Shown here: piece after piece, positions 1-8,013 of the stretch | Layout: the number at the start of each line of letters is the position of its first letter | Numbering within the stretch: the first letter of the stretch is position 1 | Assembly (NCBI GenBank): GCA_021730635.1 | Contig: JAJNNC010000001.1 | Location: 1 to 64,000 of the forward strand | Source of the DNA: Catalimonadaceae bacterium JC749 | Lineage (GTDB): Bacteria > Bacteroidota > Bacteroidia > Cytophagales > Cyclobacteriaceae | Length of the DNA: 64,000 bases | Reading direction: 5' to 3' | The notes under the pieces: generated by a model | Told to the model about the DNA's origin: nothing | The model's input: the letters and a program-made list of their open reading frames with translations, nothing else | Database searches by the model: none | Translations under genes and position numbers: made by a program

Positions 1-176
1 AAATATGATGCCATCTTGAGTGGCAATCCCAACAACATTACCCATGCAATAAAGATTCCTCATCTGCATATTTTTTTCTCTCAGATTCTCGTTTGTAGAA
101 AGCAACAGGAGAATGATTTGTATCTTTTTTATTATTCTTCCTTTCTTTACATTTTAAATTAATAGCAGCCTGCTTT
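1..176. other. Left edge, no gene seen
   Basis: AT-rich sequence before the first gene. No open frame of useful length, no RNA fold and no clear promoter box are visible. It may contain the promoter and leader of the lipoprotein gene that starts at 177. Confidence 0.5.
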
Positions 177-1112
177 ATGACGACTTACTTAAAATTTATT
201 ATTCTGTTTTTTTTCTTTGCTTTCCCCTCCTGCGGGAAAGAAGAACCGCTAGCTCCTGTTGAGGAGGAAAAACCTTTAACAGCCTTTGATCCTCCTGTAG
301 ATTTGGGTGTGGTTGGTCATAAAGCTATTGATGAAGCCTCAGGCATCGTAGCCAGTAAAAAAAATCCACATGCCCTTTGGGTCCATAATGATAGTGGGGC
401 TGAACCCCAGCTTTTCCTGATTGATACCCTGGGTAAACATCTGGCCACCTTTCATCTACAGGGTGCAGCTAATCGGGATTGGGAAGATATAGCCATAGGG
501 CCAGGACCTAAAGAAGGAGAAAGTTATATATATATTGGTGAAATAGGCGATAACCAGGCAGTTCATGATTCATACAAGATATATCGGATCCCGGAACCTC
601 AAATCAATCTGGGCGATGTGCCTGTGGTAGATACACTCTACCAAGCAGATGTGATTGAATATGAATATCCGGATGGAAAAAGAGATGCCGAAACCTTACT
701 GTTAGATCCGGTCAGCAAAGATTTATATGTGGTCTCTAAAAGAGATGAGTTTGAGCACATTTACAGAGTTGCCTACCCGCAAAATACGACAGAAAAAGTC
801 ACGCTGGAGAAAACAGGGGAGTTACCTATTCAAATTGGGGGCGTATTGGATCAAATTGTAGGAGGTGATATTTCTGCTGACGGCAATGAAGTATTATTGA
901 AATCTTATGTACGGGTTTTATATTGGAAAAAAGAGAATCCAACAATAAGCCTTACCGATTTACTGCAACAGGAACCTGCTGTGTTACCTTATACAGTCGA
1001 ACCTCAGGGAGAAGCTATCGGCTTTGCGGCTGACAGCGGCGGATATTTTACGTTGAGTGAAGCCCAGGGTGGCGCTGAACCTCATCTGTACTTTTACAAA
1101 AGAAAAAAATAA
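177..1112 (+). CDS. Exported lipoprotein, beta-propeller-like, unknown function
   Basis: The 311-residue product starts with a hydrophobic signal segment (residues 5-17) ending in FPSC, so Cys19 is the probable lipidation site. A short Glu/Pro-rich linker follows, then a domain with repeated motifs such as WVHNDSG, DWEDIA and YIYIGEIGDN that look like blades of a beta-propeller. The Asp/Glu-rich loops could bind metal, but no catalytic residue set is recognised. It is expected to sit on the periplasmic or outer-surface side of a membrane. It is a single gene, convergent with the gene at 1123-1803, whose stop lies 10 bp away. Function is unknown; phytase-like or esterase-like propeller is a guess from fold only. 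Confidence 0.8.
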   Translation: MTTYLKFIILFFFFAFPSCGKEEPLAPVEEEKPLTAFDPPVDLGVVGHKAIDEASGIVASKKNPHALWVHNDSGAEPQLFLIDTLGKHLATFHLQGAANRDWEDIAIGPGPKEGESYIYIGEIGDNQAVHDSYKIYRIPEPQINLGDVPVVDTLYQADVIEYEYPDGKRDAETLLLDPVSKDLYVVSKRDEFEHIYRVAYPQNTTEKVTLEKTGELPIQIGGVLDQIVGGDISADGNEVLLKSYVRVLYWKKENPTISLTDLLQQEPAVLPYTVEPQGEAIGFAADSGGYFTLSEAQGGAEPHLYFYKRKK

Positions 1113-1122
1113 GCAGCTACAT

Positions 1123-1803
1123 TTACATGCCTTCTACAATTTCAATGGTAGTGGTTGGCGTACCAGGGCCGCCTTTGGCTCCTTCGTACTTCAGGAACAA
1201 CCCATCTGATGTACGATACCAAAGATAAGCTGACCAGAGTTTAGACAAAAACATATTCTTAAGGGTCATTTTTAATTTAACAGCTTCTATTACCTGATTA
1301 TCGATTTTCAAATTTTCTATTCCCACTTTTTCTGCCTTAAACTGAAGAGGCTCCAGATCAGATAATTTGAGTGTCCAGAAGGTTATACTTTCCTGGCCAG
1401 ACAGAGCAAAATAACTTAATCCCTGATCAATTTTATTGATCCATATATCTTTATCTATGGAGACAGATTTTTGTATTTTCTCATCCCTTAACACACCGTT
1501 AATCTGGATAACGTTGTTTGTCCTCTCTGCTGTAAATTCTGTGTTTTCCTTGTGATTCTGATGCACCCACTCCTGGGTACTGCCTTCATGGAGAAAAAAA
1601 TGTTTTGAATATTGTTCTGGCTCCTGTATTTCTATTACCTCATAAGCCCCTCTATGCGATTTACTAATTTCCTGTAAGGTTTTCTCACCATCCGTAATAG
1701 AGACATACAGCAATTCCTGTGAGAAAACAGAAAAAGGCATCCCTCCTCCTAAGATGAGTCCTATGACCCATTGATACAATATGCTGTAACTATTTTTAGC
1801 CAT
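1123..1803 (-). CDS. Secreted DUF3108-like protein
   Basis: The 226-residue protein has an N-terminal hydrophobic segment (about residues 10-28) ending in FSQ, a likely Sec signal peptide. The mature part is beta-rich and ends with a stretch (about residues 190-220) of the type WYRTSDGLFLKYEG that resembles the C-terminal region of DUF3108-type periplasmic proteins. No catalytic motif is seen. It lies 52 bp downstream of the ABC1 kinase gene on the same strand and may be the last gene of the tetR-ABC1 operon. Family assignment is tentative; the safest label is secreted protein of unknown function. Confidence 0.7.
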   Translation of the reverse strand: MAKNSYSILYQWVIGLILGGGMPFSVFSQELLYVSITDGEKTLQEISKSHRGAYEVIEIQEPEQYSKHFFLHEGSTQEWVHQNHKENTEFTAERTNNVIQINGVLRDEKIQKSVSIDKDIWINKIDQGLSYFALSGQESITFWTLKLSDLEPLQFKAEKVGIENLKIDNQVIEAVKLKMTLKNMFLSKLWSAYLWYRTSDGLFLKYEGAKGGPGTPTTTIEIVEGM

Positions 1804-1855
1804 GGCTCAAGTTATGTATTAATAAGGATAAAAGAGAATAACTTAGCACCATTCT

Positions 1856-3184
1856 TTACACTTTCTCCATTTGCAACCAGGCAGGTTTCCGTGTTACAAT
1901 CTTGGCTCCTAAGGCATTTAAAAGATTGTAGAGACCAAAATAAGTGCGATTGATATACAGGGCATCCCGTGGCCCCCGGGCACTTTTGGATTCTCGTACC
2001 TCTCTCATGTTAGAAACCCGCTCGCTCAGGTTAAAAATTTGTTTGAAGTATACATCGTCTGAAAAATCAAACGCATCATGATGAAAAGGGCGACCCAACA
2101 GTTCTATCATTTCCAGAAATATAGCTTTGAAAAGCTTTTTGTCATGTTCCGTATCCTGGTCAAACAAGAAGCCCAAATCGTAAAAAATGGCGTCTTGTTC
2201 CACTTTGTTATCTAAAATATCTTTTTTGATCAGGCTAAAGTATTTATAGTAAAAATCTTCCGGAATAATTTTCACACAACCAAAATCAATAATGCCTAAA
2301 CGACCATCCGGTTGCATCAGAAAATTACCGGGATGAGGGTCTGCGTGTACTTGTTTCAATGAATGTACCTGATAATCATAAAAGTCCCACAGCGCCTGCC
2401 CGATACGATCTCTCACTTCCTGAGACGGATTGGTGAGCAAAAACTCTTTGAGATGCTTTCCTTCTATCCAGTCCATGGTAATAATCTTGTCGCAGGACAA
2501 ATCAGGATAATAGGTTGGGAAAAACAAATGCTCTATGTGGCTGCATTGCTGCGATATTTCTACCGAGCGTTGCAATTCCAGCGCATAATCAGTTTCTTCC
2601 AGCAGCTTACCTTCTACCTCTTCCAGATAATGATCCAGGTCTTTTTCATTAATATTGAAAAGACGAACGGCAAAAGGCCGTACAATCTTCAGGTCGGAAC
2701 TGATACTATCGGCTACGCCAGGATACTGAATCTTCACGGCCAGTTTCTTCCCATGCAACGAGGCTTCATGTACCTGCCCCATAGAGGCTGCATTCCGTGC
2801 ATTTTTGCTGAAAGTATCAAAAAGTGCGGTAGGTCCTTTTCCAAAATATTGTTGAAAAGTTTTTACCACTAAAGGATAGGATAAAGGGGGCGCACTGTAT
2901 TGGGCCATCTGAAAGCGTTCCGTATAGGCCGTAGGCAGCAGGTTTTTATCCATGCTCATCATCTGCAATACCTTCAGCGCGCTCCCTTTCAGCTCACTCA
3001 AACTTTCATAAATATCGGTTGCATTGTCATGATGCAGTGTATCACGACTCACTTGCGGATTGAAAGCTCTTTTGGTATAATATTTAACATAGTTACCTCC
3101 GATTTTGGCACCAGTTTTCACAAATCTAGCCGCCCTCTGCACTTTGGAGGTAGGTATTCTTGACTGTTCTTTCATGTAATTCAT
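1856..3184 (-). CDS. ABC1/UbiB-family atypical kinase (AarF-like)
   Basis: A 442-residue cytosolic protein of the ABC1 (ADCK/UbiB) atypical kinase family. The ATP-binding loop motif NAASMGQVH and the VAIK-like lysine in LAVKIQYPG are present at about residues 130-155; the catalytic loop is VHADPHPGNF and the metal-binding DFG is in IIDFGCVK (about residues 280-305). Some family members support ubiquinone or menaquinone synthesis, but the substrate cannot be read from sequence. No C-terminal membrane helices of the E. coli UbiB kind are evident. The gene lies 26 bp behind a TetR-type regulator, a pairing that suggests one transcription unit. Start ATG has a second in-frame ATG three codons later. 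Confidence 0.88.
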   Translation of the reverse strand: MNYMKEQSRIPTSKVQRAARFVKTGAKIGGNYVKYYTKRAFNPQVSRDTLHHDNATDIYESLSELKGSALKVLQMMSMDKNLLPTAYTERFQMAQYSAPPLSYPLVVKTFQQYFGKGPTALFDTFSKNARNAASMGQVHEASLHGKKLAVKIQYPGVADSISSDLKIVRPFAVRLFNINEKDLDHYLEEVEGKLLEETDYALELQRSVEISQQCSHIEHLFFPTYYPDLSCDKIITMDWIEGKHLKEFLLTNPSQEVRDRIGQALWDFYDYQVHSLKQVHADPHPGNFLMQPDGRLGIIDFGCVKIIPEDFYYKYFSLIKKDILDNKVEQDAIFYDLGFLFDQDTEHDKKLFKAIFLEMIELLGRPFHHDAFDFSDDVYFKQIFNLSERVSNMREVRESKSARGPRDALYINRTYFGLYNLLNALGAKIVTRKPAWLQMEKV

Positions 3185-3210
3185 TATTAGACTCTTGCTG
3201 GCAAACTCAT

Positions 3211-3906
3211 TTAACGATAATTTCTTTGAAATAGAAAACGGGCCAAATCCACCGCGGTATCCAAAGCTCCCCTACCCATAATATCAAAGGAAAGGTTCAC
3301 AGCCTTTTCTATAGCCATATCGGTTTGTTCAAAGTTTTTACTATCGTCTTTTATCCAAAAATTAAGAACGAATAATAGCTGACGCCACAAACCTTCGTCA
3401 TACTTGTTACTAATCAAAGGGCGGTCTACCACTTCGTTTGTCTCTTTTCCTTCACTGATCAACTCATTGACAAAATCATAAAATTCGTTCTTGAAGCTGT
3501 TTAAGATGTTGTTCTGCTTGCTATAAAAGTCTTTTTGAAGAGCCTTGTTTTTGAAAGAGAAAGTGACATAGCTGCGATGATCTTTCAAAACCTCTATCCA
3601 TGTATAATAGAAAGCCAGCAATTTTTCTCGCACTGTATATTCATTATAAATGGCTTCACCTTGAATTCTTCGGATAGCCTCCTCAAAAAAGCCTTTCCAT
3701 GTTTCTTTTTCTATGGCTGTGAACGAATTGTAATATGTATAAAAATCAGCCTCTTTCATTTTCAGCTTTTTAGTGAACTGATAAACAGAAGGGGGCTGCA
3801 CTCCGTGCTCGAGCAGATAATCAAGGTAAGCTTCTTTAATTCTTTCAGATTTGTTTTCTCCGGATTCACCCGACTGTCCTCTTTTTTTTGCCTTAGTATT
3901 TTCCAT
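3211..3906 (-). CDS. TetR/AcrR-type transcriptional regulator
   Basis: A 231-residue protein with a charged N-terminal tail (residues 1-22), then a TetR-like helix-turn-helix (about residues 23-70, including KLKMKEADFYTYYNSF) and an all-helical ligand-binding region. The DNA-recognition helix matches the usual TetR pattern only loosely, and the tail before the HTH is longer than normal. It is the first gene of an apparent operon with the ABC1 kinase (26-bp gap). It probably controls that operon; the inducer is unknown. Confidence 0.8.
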   Translation of the reverse strand: MENTKAKKRGQSGESGENKSERIKEAYLDYLLEHGVQPPSVYQFTKKLKMKEADFYTYYNSFTAIEKETWKGFFEEAIRRIQGEAIYNEYTVREKLLAFYYTWIEVLKDHRSYVTFSFKNKALQKDFYSKQNNILNSFKNEFYDFVNELISEGKETNEVVDRPLISNKYDEGLWRQLLFVLNFWIKDDSKNFEQTDMAIEKAVNLSFDIMGRGALDTAVDLARFLFQRNYR

Positions 3907-4125
3907 GTTTTATAAACATTTATTTTCCGATGAAGGTTGGCTTTTAATTAAAATTTGTTTAAGACTTTTGGTTATGTATTAAACAGTATTGTAGAAAATA
4001 TAATTCTCTAAATAGTTGAGATTATCTGTATCAGAGGATTTTTATGCTGTGGAACACACATGAAAACGTGAGAGGATAGCCTTTCAGTCACAACCAACAT
4101 GGCCGCTAAAGCAAAAAAATAAAAG

Positions 4126-5043
4126 CTAAGGTACTTCCTGTCCTCGGGCAGCCGTCCAGAGTTCAAACCACTCCTGGCGCGACAATTGAATGCTTTCTGC
4201 CTGGGCCGCAGATTTTATACGGTCCGGACGGTTGGTACCAATGATAGGAATAAGCCTGGCCGGATGTTTATATAGCCATGCCAACGCCAGTTGGTCAACA
4301 GAGGCCTGATGGTGCCTGTTGCTAACTGCCTGCAATGCATTGTGCAAACGTACATGCTGTTGGGTGTCTTTATTTTCAAACAATTTCCCTCCGGCAAAAG
4401 GAGACCAGGCCATCGGGATAATTTTATGCTGGAGGCAATAATCAAGCATACCATTCAGGAAAGGTTCCTGGTGTAAAAGGGAAACCTCGATCTGATTGGT
4501 CACCAAGGGAAAGGAAAGGCGAGACTGAAGCAGTTCAAACTGCCTCACCGTAAAATTGGAGACTCCGAAATGCAGTACCTTTCCCTGATCCTTGAGCCGC
4601 ACAAATGCTTCAGCTATTTCATCAGGGTCCATAAGCGGGTCTGGACGGTGGATCAGCAACAAATCAATCCGGTCGGTTTGCATTACTTTCAATGAATTTT
4701 CTGCTGAACCGATAATATGTTCACGGCTGGTATCATAATGTTTAAGCAGATGATCCGGCCTTTCCTCAGAAACCAGCTTGATACCACATTTGGTAATGAT
4801 TTCCATTTTTTCTCTCAAAGCAGGCTGTAAGGCCAAAGCCCTTCCAAACATGGCTTCGCTGGCATAGTTTCCATATATATCGGCTTCATCAAAGGTAGTA
4901 ATGCCCTCCTCAAGACTGGTTTCTATCAACGTCAACGTTTGTTGTGGGTTTAAAGCGGGAGGGTCTACCAGACGCCAAAAGCCAAGGACTAACCTGGAAA
5001 ATTCAGGACCTTCCGGTAACAGCTTAATTCTTGATACACTCAC
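4126..5043 (-). CDS. Aldo/keto reductase (YdhF-like)
   Basis: A 305-residue TIM-barrel oxidoreductase of the aldo/keto reductase superfamily, expected to use NADPH to reduce carbonyl compounds in the cytosol. The tetrad can be placed: Asp and Tyr in FDEADIYGNY (about residues 51-60), Lys in IITKCGI and His in LLLIHRPDP. The sequence of these motifs is closest to the E. coli YdhF group. The natural substrate is not known. It lies downstream of fadD on the same strand, but a strong hairpin at 5086-5107 separates them. Confidence 0.9.
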   Translation of the reverse strand: MSVSRIKLLPEGPEFSRLVLGFWRLVDPPALNPQQTLTLIETSLEEGITTFDEADIYGNYASEAMFGRALALQPALREKMEIITKCGIKLVSEERPDHLLKHYDTSREHIIGSAENSLKVMQTDRIDLLLIHRPDPLMDPDEIAEAFVRLKDQGKVLHFGVSNFTVRQFELLQSRLSFPLVTNQIEVSLLHQEPFLNGMLDYCLQHKIIPMAWSPFAGGKLFENKDTQQHVRLHNALQAVSNRHHQASVDQLALAWLYKHPARLIPIIGTNRPDRIKSAAQAESIQLSRQEWFELWTAARGQEVP

Positions 5044-5085
5044 GGTAAGATTGTTTAGCGTAAAATTGTTTTATAAAAATAGAAT

Positions 5086-5107
5086 AGCTATCGGTATTCC
5101 GATAGCT
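5086..5107 (-). terminator. Hairpin between the acyl-CoA ligase and aldo/keto reductase genes
   Basis: A perfect 9-bp stem (AGCTATCGG / CCGATAGCT) with a 4-nt loop. On the minus strand it is followed by an AT-rich, T-rich run, as in an intrinsic terminator. It stands 43 nt before the reductase start, so it ends the acyl-CoA ligase transcript or acts as a leader hairpin for the reductase. Confidence 0.6.
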
Positions 5108-5223
5108 CCTAGGCATTTGCCTTTTACAGTTACCTGTTTCTTCACGCCAAATTTGCAGGCAGTGCAGGAATATTAAAAAAACTTAAAAACCACCAATAGG
5201 TTTTGTCTTCTCCCACCGGAGGT

Positions 5224-6906
5224 TTAAACTTTGGCTTTTTCTTCTTTTAGCAGTCGTCTTAAGATTTTCCCCACATTAGACTTAGGAAGTTCATCTCTGA
5301 ACTCTATATACTTAGGCACTTTGTAAGCGGTCATATTTTCCCGGCAGTAAGACAACAGTTCTTCCTTGGTCAAACTGGGGTCTTTCTTTACCACAAAAAT
5401 TTTAACGGCTTCTGTAGACTTAGCGTCAGGTACACCAATAGCCCCCACTTCCAATACCTTATCATGGGTAGCGACAGTATTCTCAATATCATTAGGATAA
5501 ACATTGAAACCCGATACGTTGATCATTTCTTTTTTCCGATCCACTATTTTGATAAATCCGTCTTCATCCATCACGGCAATGTCACCAGTTATAAACCAGC
5601 CATCAGCAGAAAATACACTTTTGGTTTCTTCCTCCATATTCCAATAACCCGACATCACCTGGGGTCCTTTGGCATAGATTTCTCCCGGCTGACCAGTAGG
5701 TACGGCATTTCCTTCCTCATCTGCAATGATAATCTGCGTGCTAGGCAAAGGCAGTCCAATCGTACCAATTTTTTCTGTCCCATCAATAGGATTAGAAGTT
5801 AATACGGGTGCCGTTTCTGTCAGGCCATAACCTTCGGCCAAAGGCGTACCTGTCACTTTTTTCCATTTCTCTGCCACCGCATTCTGTACGGCCATACCGC
5901 CTGCACTCGCTACTTTCAGATGACTAAAGTCCAGTTGACTAAAAGCCGGCTGATGCAAAAGCGCATTGTATAACGTATTGACGCCAGTAATCACTGAGAA
6001 AGGCTGCTTTTTTAGCTCCTTTAAGAAGGATTTCATGTCCCGGGGATTGGTAATCAACACGTTCTTACCTCCTATTTTCATAATAGAAAGGCAATTCACG
6101 GTGAGGGCATATATATGGTATAGTGGCAAAGCCGTGATCATGGTTTCCTTTTTTTCCTCCAGCCGCACCGACATCCACAGAGCGATCTGCTCCATGTTGG
6201 CCACCATGTTGGTATGAGACAATATGGCACCTTTAGAAACGCCGGTGGTACCTCCGGTATATTGCAGAAAAGCCGTATCACTTCCTTGCATGGAGGGTTT
6301 TTCCAGCTTTAATTTGCTACCTCTCTTAAGCGCATCATTCAGGGCGATGGCATCCGGAAGATGATAGGGGGGTACCATCTTTTTTATATTTTTCACCACA
6401 AAATTGACCACTTTTCCTTTCAGCCCGCCCAGCATATCACCAATTTCAGTGAGGATTACTGTTTTGATGTCTGTATTGGCGATAATCTTTTCCAGATTAC
6501 TGGCAAAGTTGGTCAGGATCACAATAGTGCTAGCACCAGAATCTTTGAATTGGTGTTGCATTTCACGGGGGGTATACAAAGGATTGGTATTGACCACCAC
6601 TACCCCAGCCCTTAAAGCGCCCAGCATTACCACAGGATACTGCAGAAGATTAGGAAGTTGCACTGCCATACGATCCCCTTTTTGCATGCGTAGCTCATTT
6701 TGAAGAAAAGCAGCAAAATCCCTAGACAATGCATCCAGTTGATGAAAGGAAATAGACTTACCCATACACTCAAAAGCGGGAAGGTCGCCATATTTCTTGA
6801 TACATTCTTCCAGCAGGTCAATCAATGAGTTGTATTGGTGAGGATCGATCTCCTTAGGCAGCCCTTTAGGATAATTTTTATGCCAAGGATATTCTGTTGA
6901 AGCCAT
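5224..6906 (-). CDS. fadD: Long-chain fatty acid--CoA ligase
   Basis: A 560-residue AMP-forming acyl-CoA synthetase that activates fatty acids with ATP and CoA, feeding beta-oxidation or lipid synthesis. The AMP-binding P-loop motif YTGGTTGVSKGA (about residues 215-227), the YGLTETAPV motif and the C-terminal lysine motif LPKSNVGKILRR are all intact. Length and N-terminus (EYPWHKNYP) match bacterial FadD proteins. The gene is alone on the minus strand; it reads towards the aldo/keto reductase but is separated by a hairpin. The chain-length preference is inferred from the family only. Confidence 0.92.
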   Translation of the reverse strand: MASTEYPWHKNYPKGLPKEIDPHQYNSLIDLLEECIKKYGDLPAFECMGKSISFHQLDALSRDFAAFLQNELRMQKGDRMAVQLPNLLQYPVVMLGALRAGVVVVNTNPLYTPREMQHQFKDSGASTIVILTNFASNLEKIIANTDIKTVILTEIGDMLGGLKGKVVNFVVKNIKKMVPPYHLPDAIALNDALKRGSKLKLEKPSMQGSDTAFLQYTGGTTGVSKGAILSHTNMVANMEQIALWMSVRLEEKKETMITALPLYHIYALTVNCLSIMKIGGKNVLITNPRDMKSFLKELKKQPFSVITGVNTLYNALLHQPAFSQLDFSHLKVASAGGMAVQNAVAEKWKKVTGTPLAEGYGLTETAPVLTSNPIDGTEKIGTIGLPLPSTQIIIADEEGNAVPTGQPGEIYAKGPQVMSGYWNMEEETKSVFSADGWFITGDIAVMDEDGFIKIVDRKKEMINVSGFNVYPNDIENTVATHDKVLEVGAIGVPDAKSTEAVKIFVVKKDPSLTKEELLSYCRENMTAYKVPKYIEFRDELPKSNVGKILRRLLKEEKAKV

Positions 6907-7065
6907 ACAAAATATTTATAATGTTGTTTTTAAAATTGTCTAAAAATTCTTTGCTTTAACTAAGCATATTAAAAATATTGCAACTAAAATAGCAATATCC
7001 AAGAGGTTTTCAAATAAAGGAAAGAAAAAGCGTGTGAGCAGGAGTAATTGGAAAATCAATAAACC

Positions 7066-7097
7066 AAAAAAGGCCATGAAAACTCACGGCCTTTTTT
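7066..7097 (-). terminator. Terminator of the tRNA-like gene
   Basis: Perfect 10-bp stem AAAAAAGGCC / GGCCTTTTTT with a 12-nt loop, flanked by A and T runs, so it can work in both directions. It lies 31 nt downstream of the tRNA-like gene and 159 bp upstream of the acyl-CoA ligase start. Confidence 0.85.
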
Positions 7098-7128
7098 GAA
7101 AAACAACATTAACCCAAAAAATGAAGTG

Positions 7129-7246
7129 CTGTAGGGGAAGGAGTCGAACCTCCACGGAGTAGTTAGTTCCGACAAGTGTCAGAATTTATCCTATCGTCTC
7201 CACCCCCGAGACAGGAGGGCATGTCTGCCAATTTCATCACCCTACA
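7129..7246 (-). tRNA. Class II tRNA-like gene with GUC at the anticodon position and a very long variable arm
   Basis: Read on the minus strand the sequence folds as a cloverleaf: 7-bp acceptor (7246-7240 with 7136-7130), TG at 8-9, D stem ATG/CAT with the conserved GG in its loop, anticodon stem CCCTC/GGGGG, a 7-nt loop CTGTCTC, and a 5-bp T stem with loop TTCGACT. The D loop resembles tRNA-Leu. Odd points: the loop would give anticodon GUC with U37; discriminator G73 pairs with C at -1, giving an eighth acceptor pair; CCA is not encoded; and the variable region is 49 nt, closed by GGAG/CTCC and containing the hairpin TTCTGAC-ACTT-GTCGGAA. GTCTC/GAGAC (7212-7208 with 7200-7196) can form an alternative stem that destroys the anticodon arm. 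It may be an unusual tRNA, a degenerate one, or a tRNA-derived regulatory RNA. Confidence 0.7.
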
Positions 7247-7292
7247 GTATGTTACTGAATCTGAGTCAGATGTAATAAACTTAGATTCTTAA

Positions 7293-7301
7293 GCAAAATT
7301 A
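7293..7301 (-). promoter_or_regulatory. Promoter -7 box for the tRNA-like gene
   Basis: On the minus strand the box reads TAATTTTGC, an exact fit to the Bacteroidota -7 consensus TAnnTTTGC. It would start transcription about 40 nt before the tRNA-like 5' end, so box, RNA and terminator form a complete single-gene unit. No clear -33 TTG was found. Confidence 0.6.
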
Positions 7302-7332
7302 ATATTTTTAATTTTAACTTAAAAAAAATTTA

Positions 7333-7353
7333 ATAAATTTGATTAAAATTTAT
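7333..7353 (+). promoter_or_regulatory. Inverted repeat overlapping the lrp/asnC-type promoter
   Basis: Perfect 8-bp arms ATAAATTT / AAATTTAT with a 5-bp spacer. The left arm contains TAAATTTG (7334-7341), a -7 box, so a protein bound here would block the promoter of the regulator at 7410. Autoregulation is usual for Lrp/AsnC proteins. Confidence 0.5.
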
Positions 7354-7409
7354 ATCTATCGTAATTTTAAGGCGATAAAATTAAATCAAACCTAATTTCC
7401 CCCAGCAAA

Positions 7410-7877
7410 ATGAGTAAAAATTTAGAAATTGATAACATTGATTTGAAGATCCTGGCCCTTCTCTCTGAGGATGCTAAAATTCCCTACACAGAAATAGCAA
7501 AAAAGGTGTATGTCTCAGGTGGTACCGTCCATGTCCGGATGAGGAAAATGGAGGAAATGGGTATTGTAAAAGGTACCACTCTGAACATGGATTATTCCAA
7601 GTTGGGGTATGATATCACAGCTTTTCTTGGTATCTATCTGGAAAAAAGCTCCCTGTACAACGAAGTGGTGGTCGAGTTGAAAAAAATCCCTGAAGTAGTG
7701 AAAATTCATTACACCACAGGCAATTACAGTATATTTATTAAAATTCATTGCAGAGATACCAAACACCTGCGTGAAGTTTTACACGACAAAATTCAAAAGG
7801 TCGACGGTATTGTCAGAACAGAGACACTCATTTCACTGGAGGAAAGTTTGAACCGTCATATACAACTGGGTGAATAA
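7410..7877 (+). CDS. Lrp/AsnC-family transcriptional regulator
   Basis: A 155-residue feast/famine regulator. An N-terminal winged HTH (about residues 6-65: IDLKILALLSEDAKIPYTEI, then VSGGTVHVRMRKMEEMGIV) is followed by the RAM/AsnC ligand domain (about residues 70-145). Length and architecture are normal. Such proteins form octamers and sense amino acids; the effector is not predictable here. It is divergent from the tRNA-like gene, with an inverted repeat over its own promoter, and could control both. Confidence 0.92.
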   Translation: MSKNLEIDNIDLKILALLSEDAKIPYTEIAKKVYVSGGTVHVRMRKMEEMGIVKGTTLNMDYSKLGYDITAFLGIYLEKSSLYNEVVVELKKIPEVVKIHYTTGNYSIFIKIHCRDTKHLREVLHDKIQKVDGIVRTETLISLEESLNRHIQLGE

Positions 7878-7892
7878 TTTGGTTTTTTTTTG

Positions 7893-7908
7893 AAGTGTAA
7901 CTACACTT
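7893..7908. promoter_or_regulatory. Inverted repeat upstream of sufB
   Basis: AAGTGT / ACACTT arms around AACT, 106 bp before sufB and 16 bp after the Lrp-type gene. It may be a weak terminator of the upstream gene or an operator for the suf operon; the T-run precedes rather than follows it, which argues for an operator. Confidence 0.35.
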
Positions 7909-8013
7909 GTTTAAATTCGTTCTAAATAAGACGCAACTAAGGGAACGTTTCATCCTGTGTAATGTTACCTTAATGTAGTTACTATTAAATAGAGAGACAC
8001 CTAACATTCTGCT

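Noticed and set aside
7129-7246. An ordinary tRNA-Leu or tRNA-Asp, or a tmRNA
   Set aside because: Discriminator and anticodon do not fit Leu; the class II form does not fit Asp; the element is far too short for tmRNA and has no tag frame.
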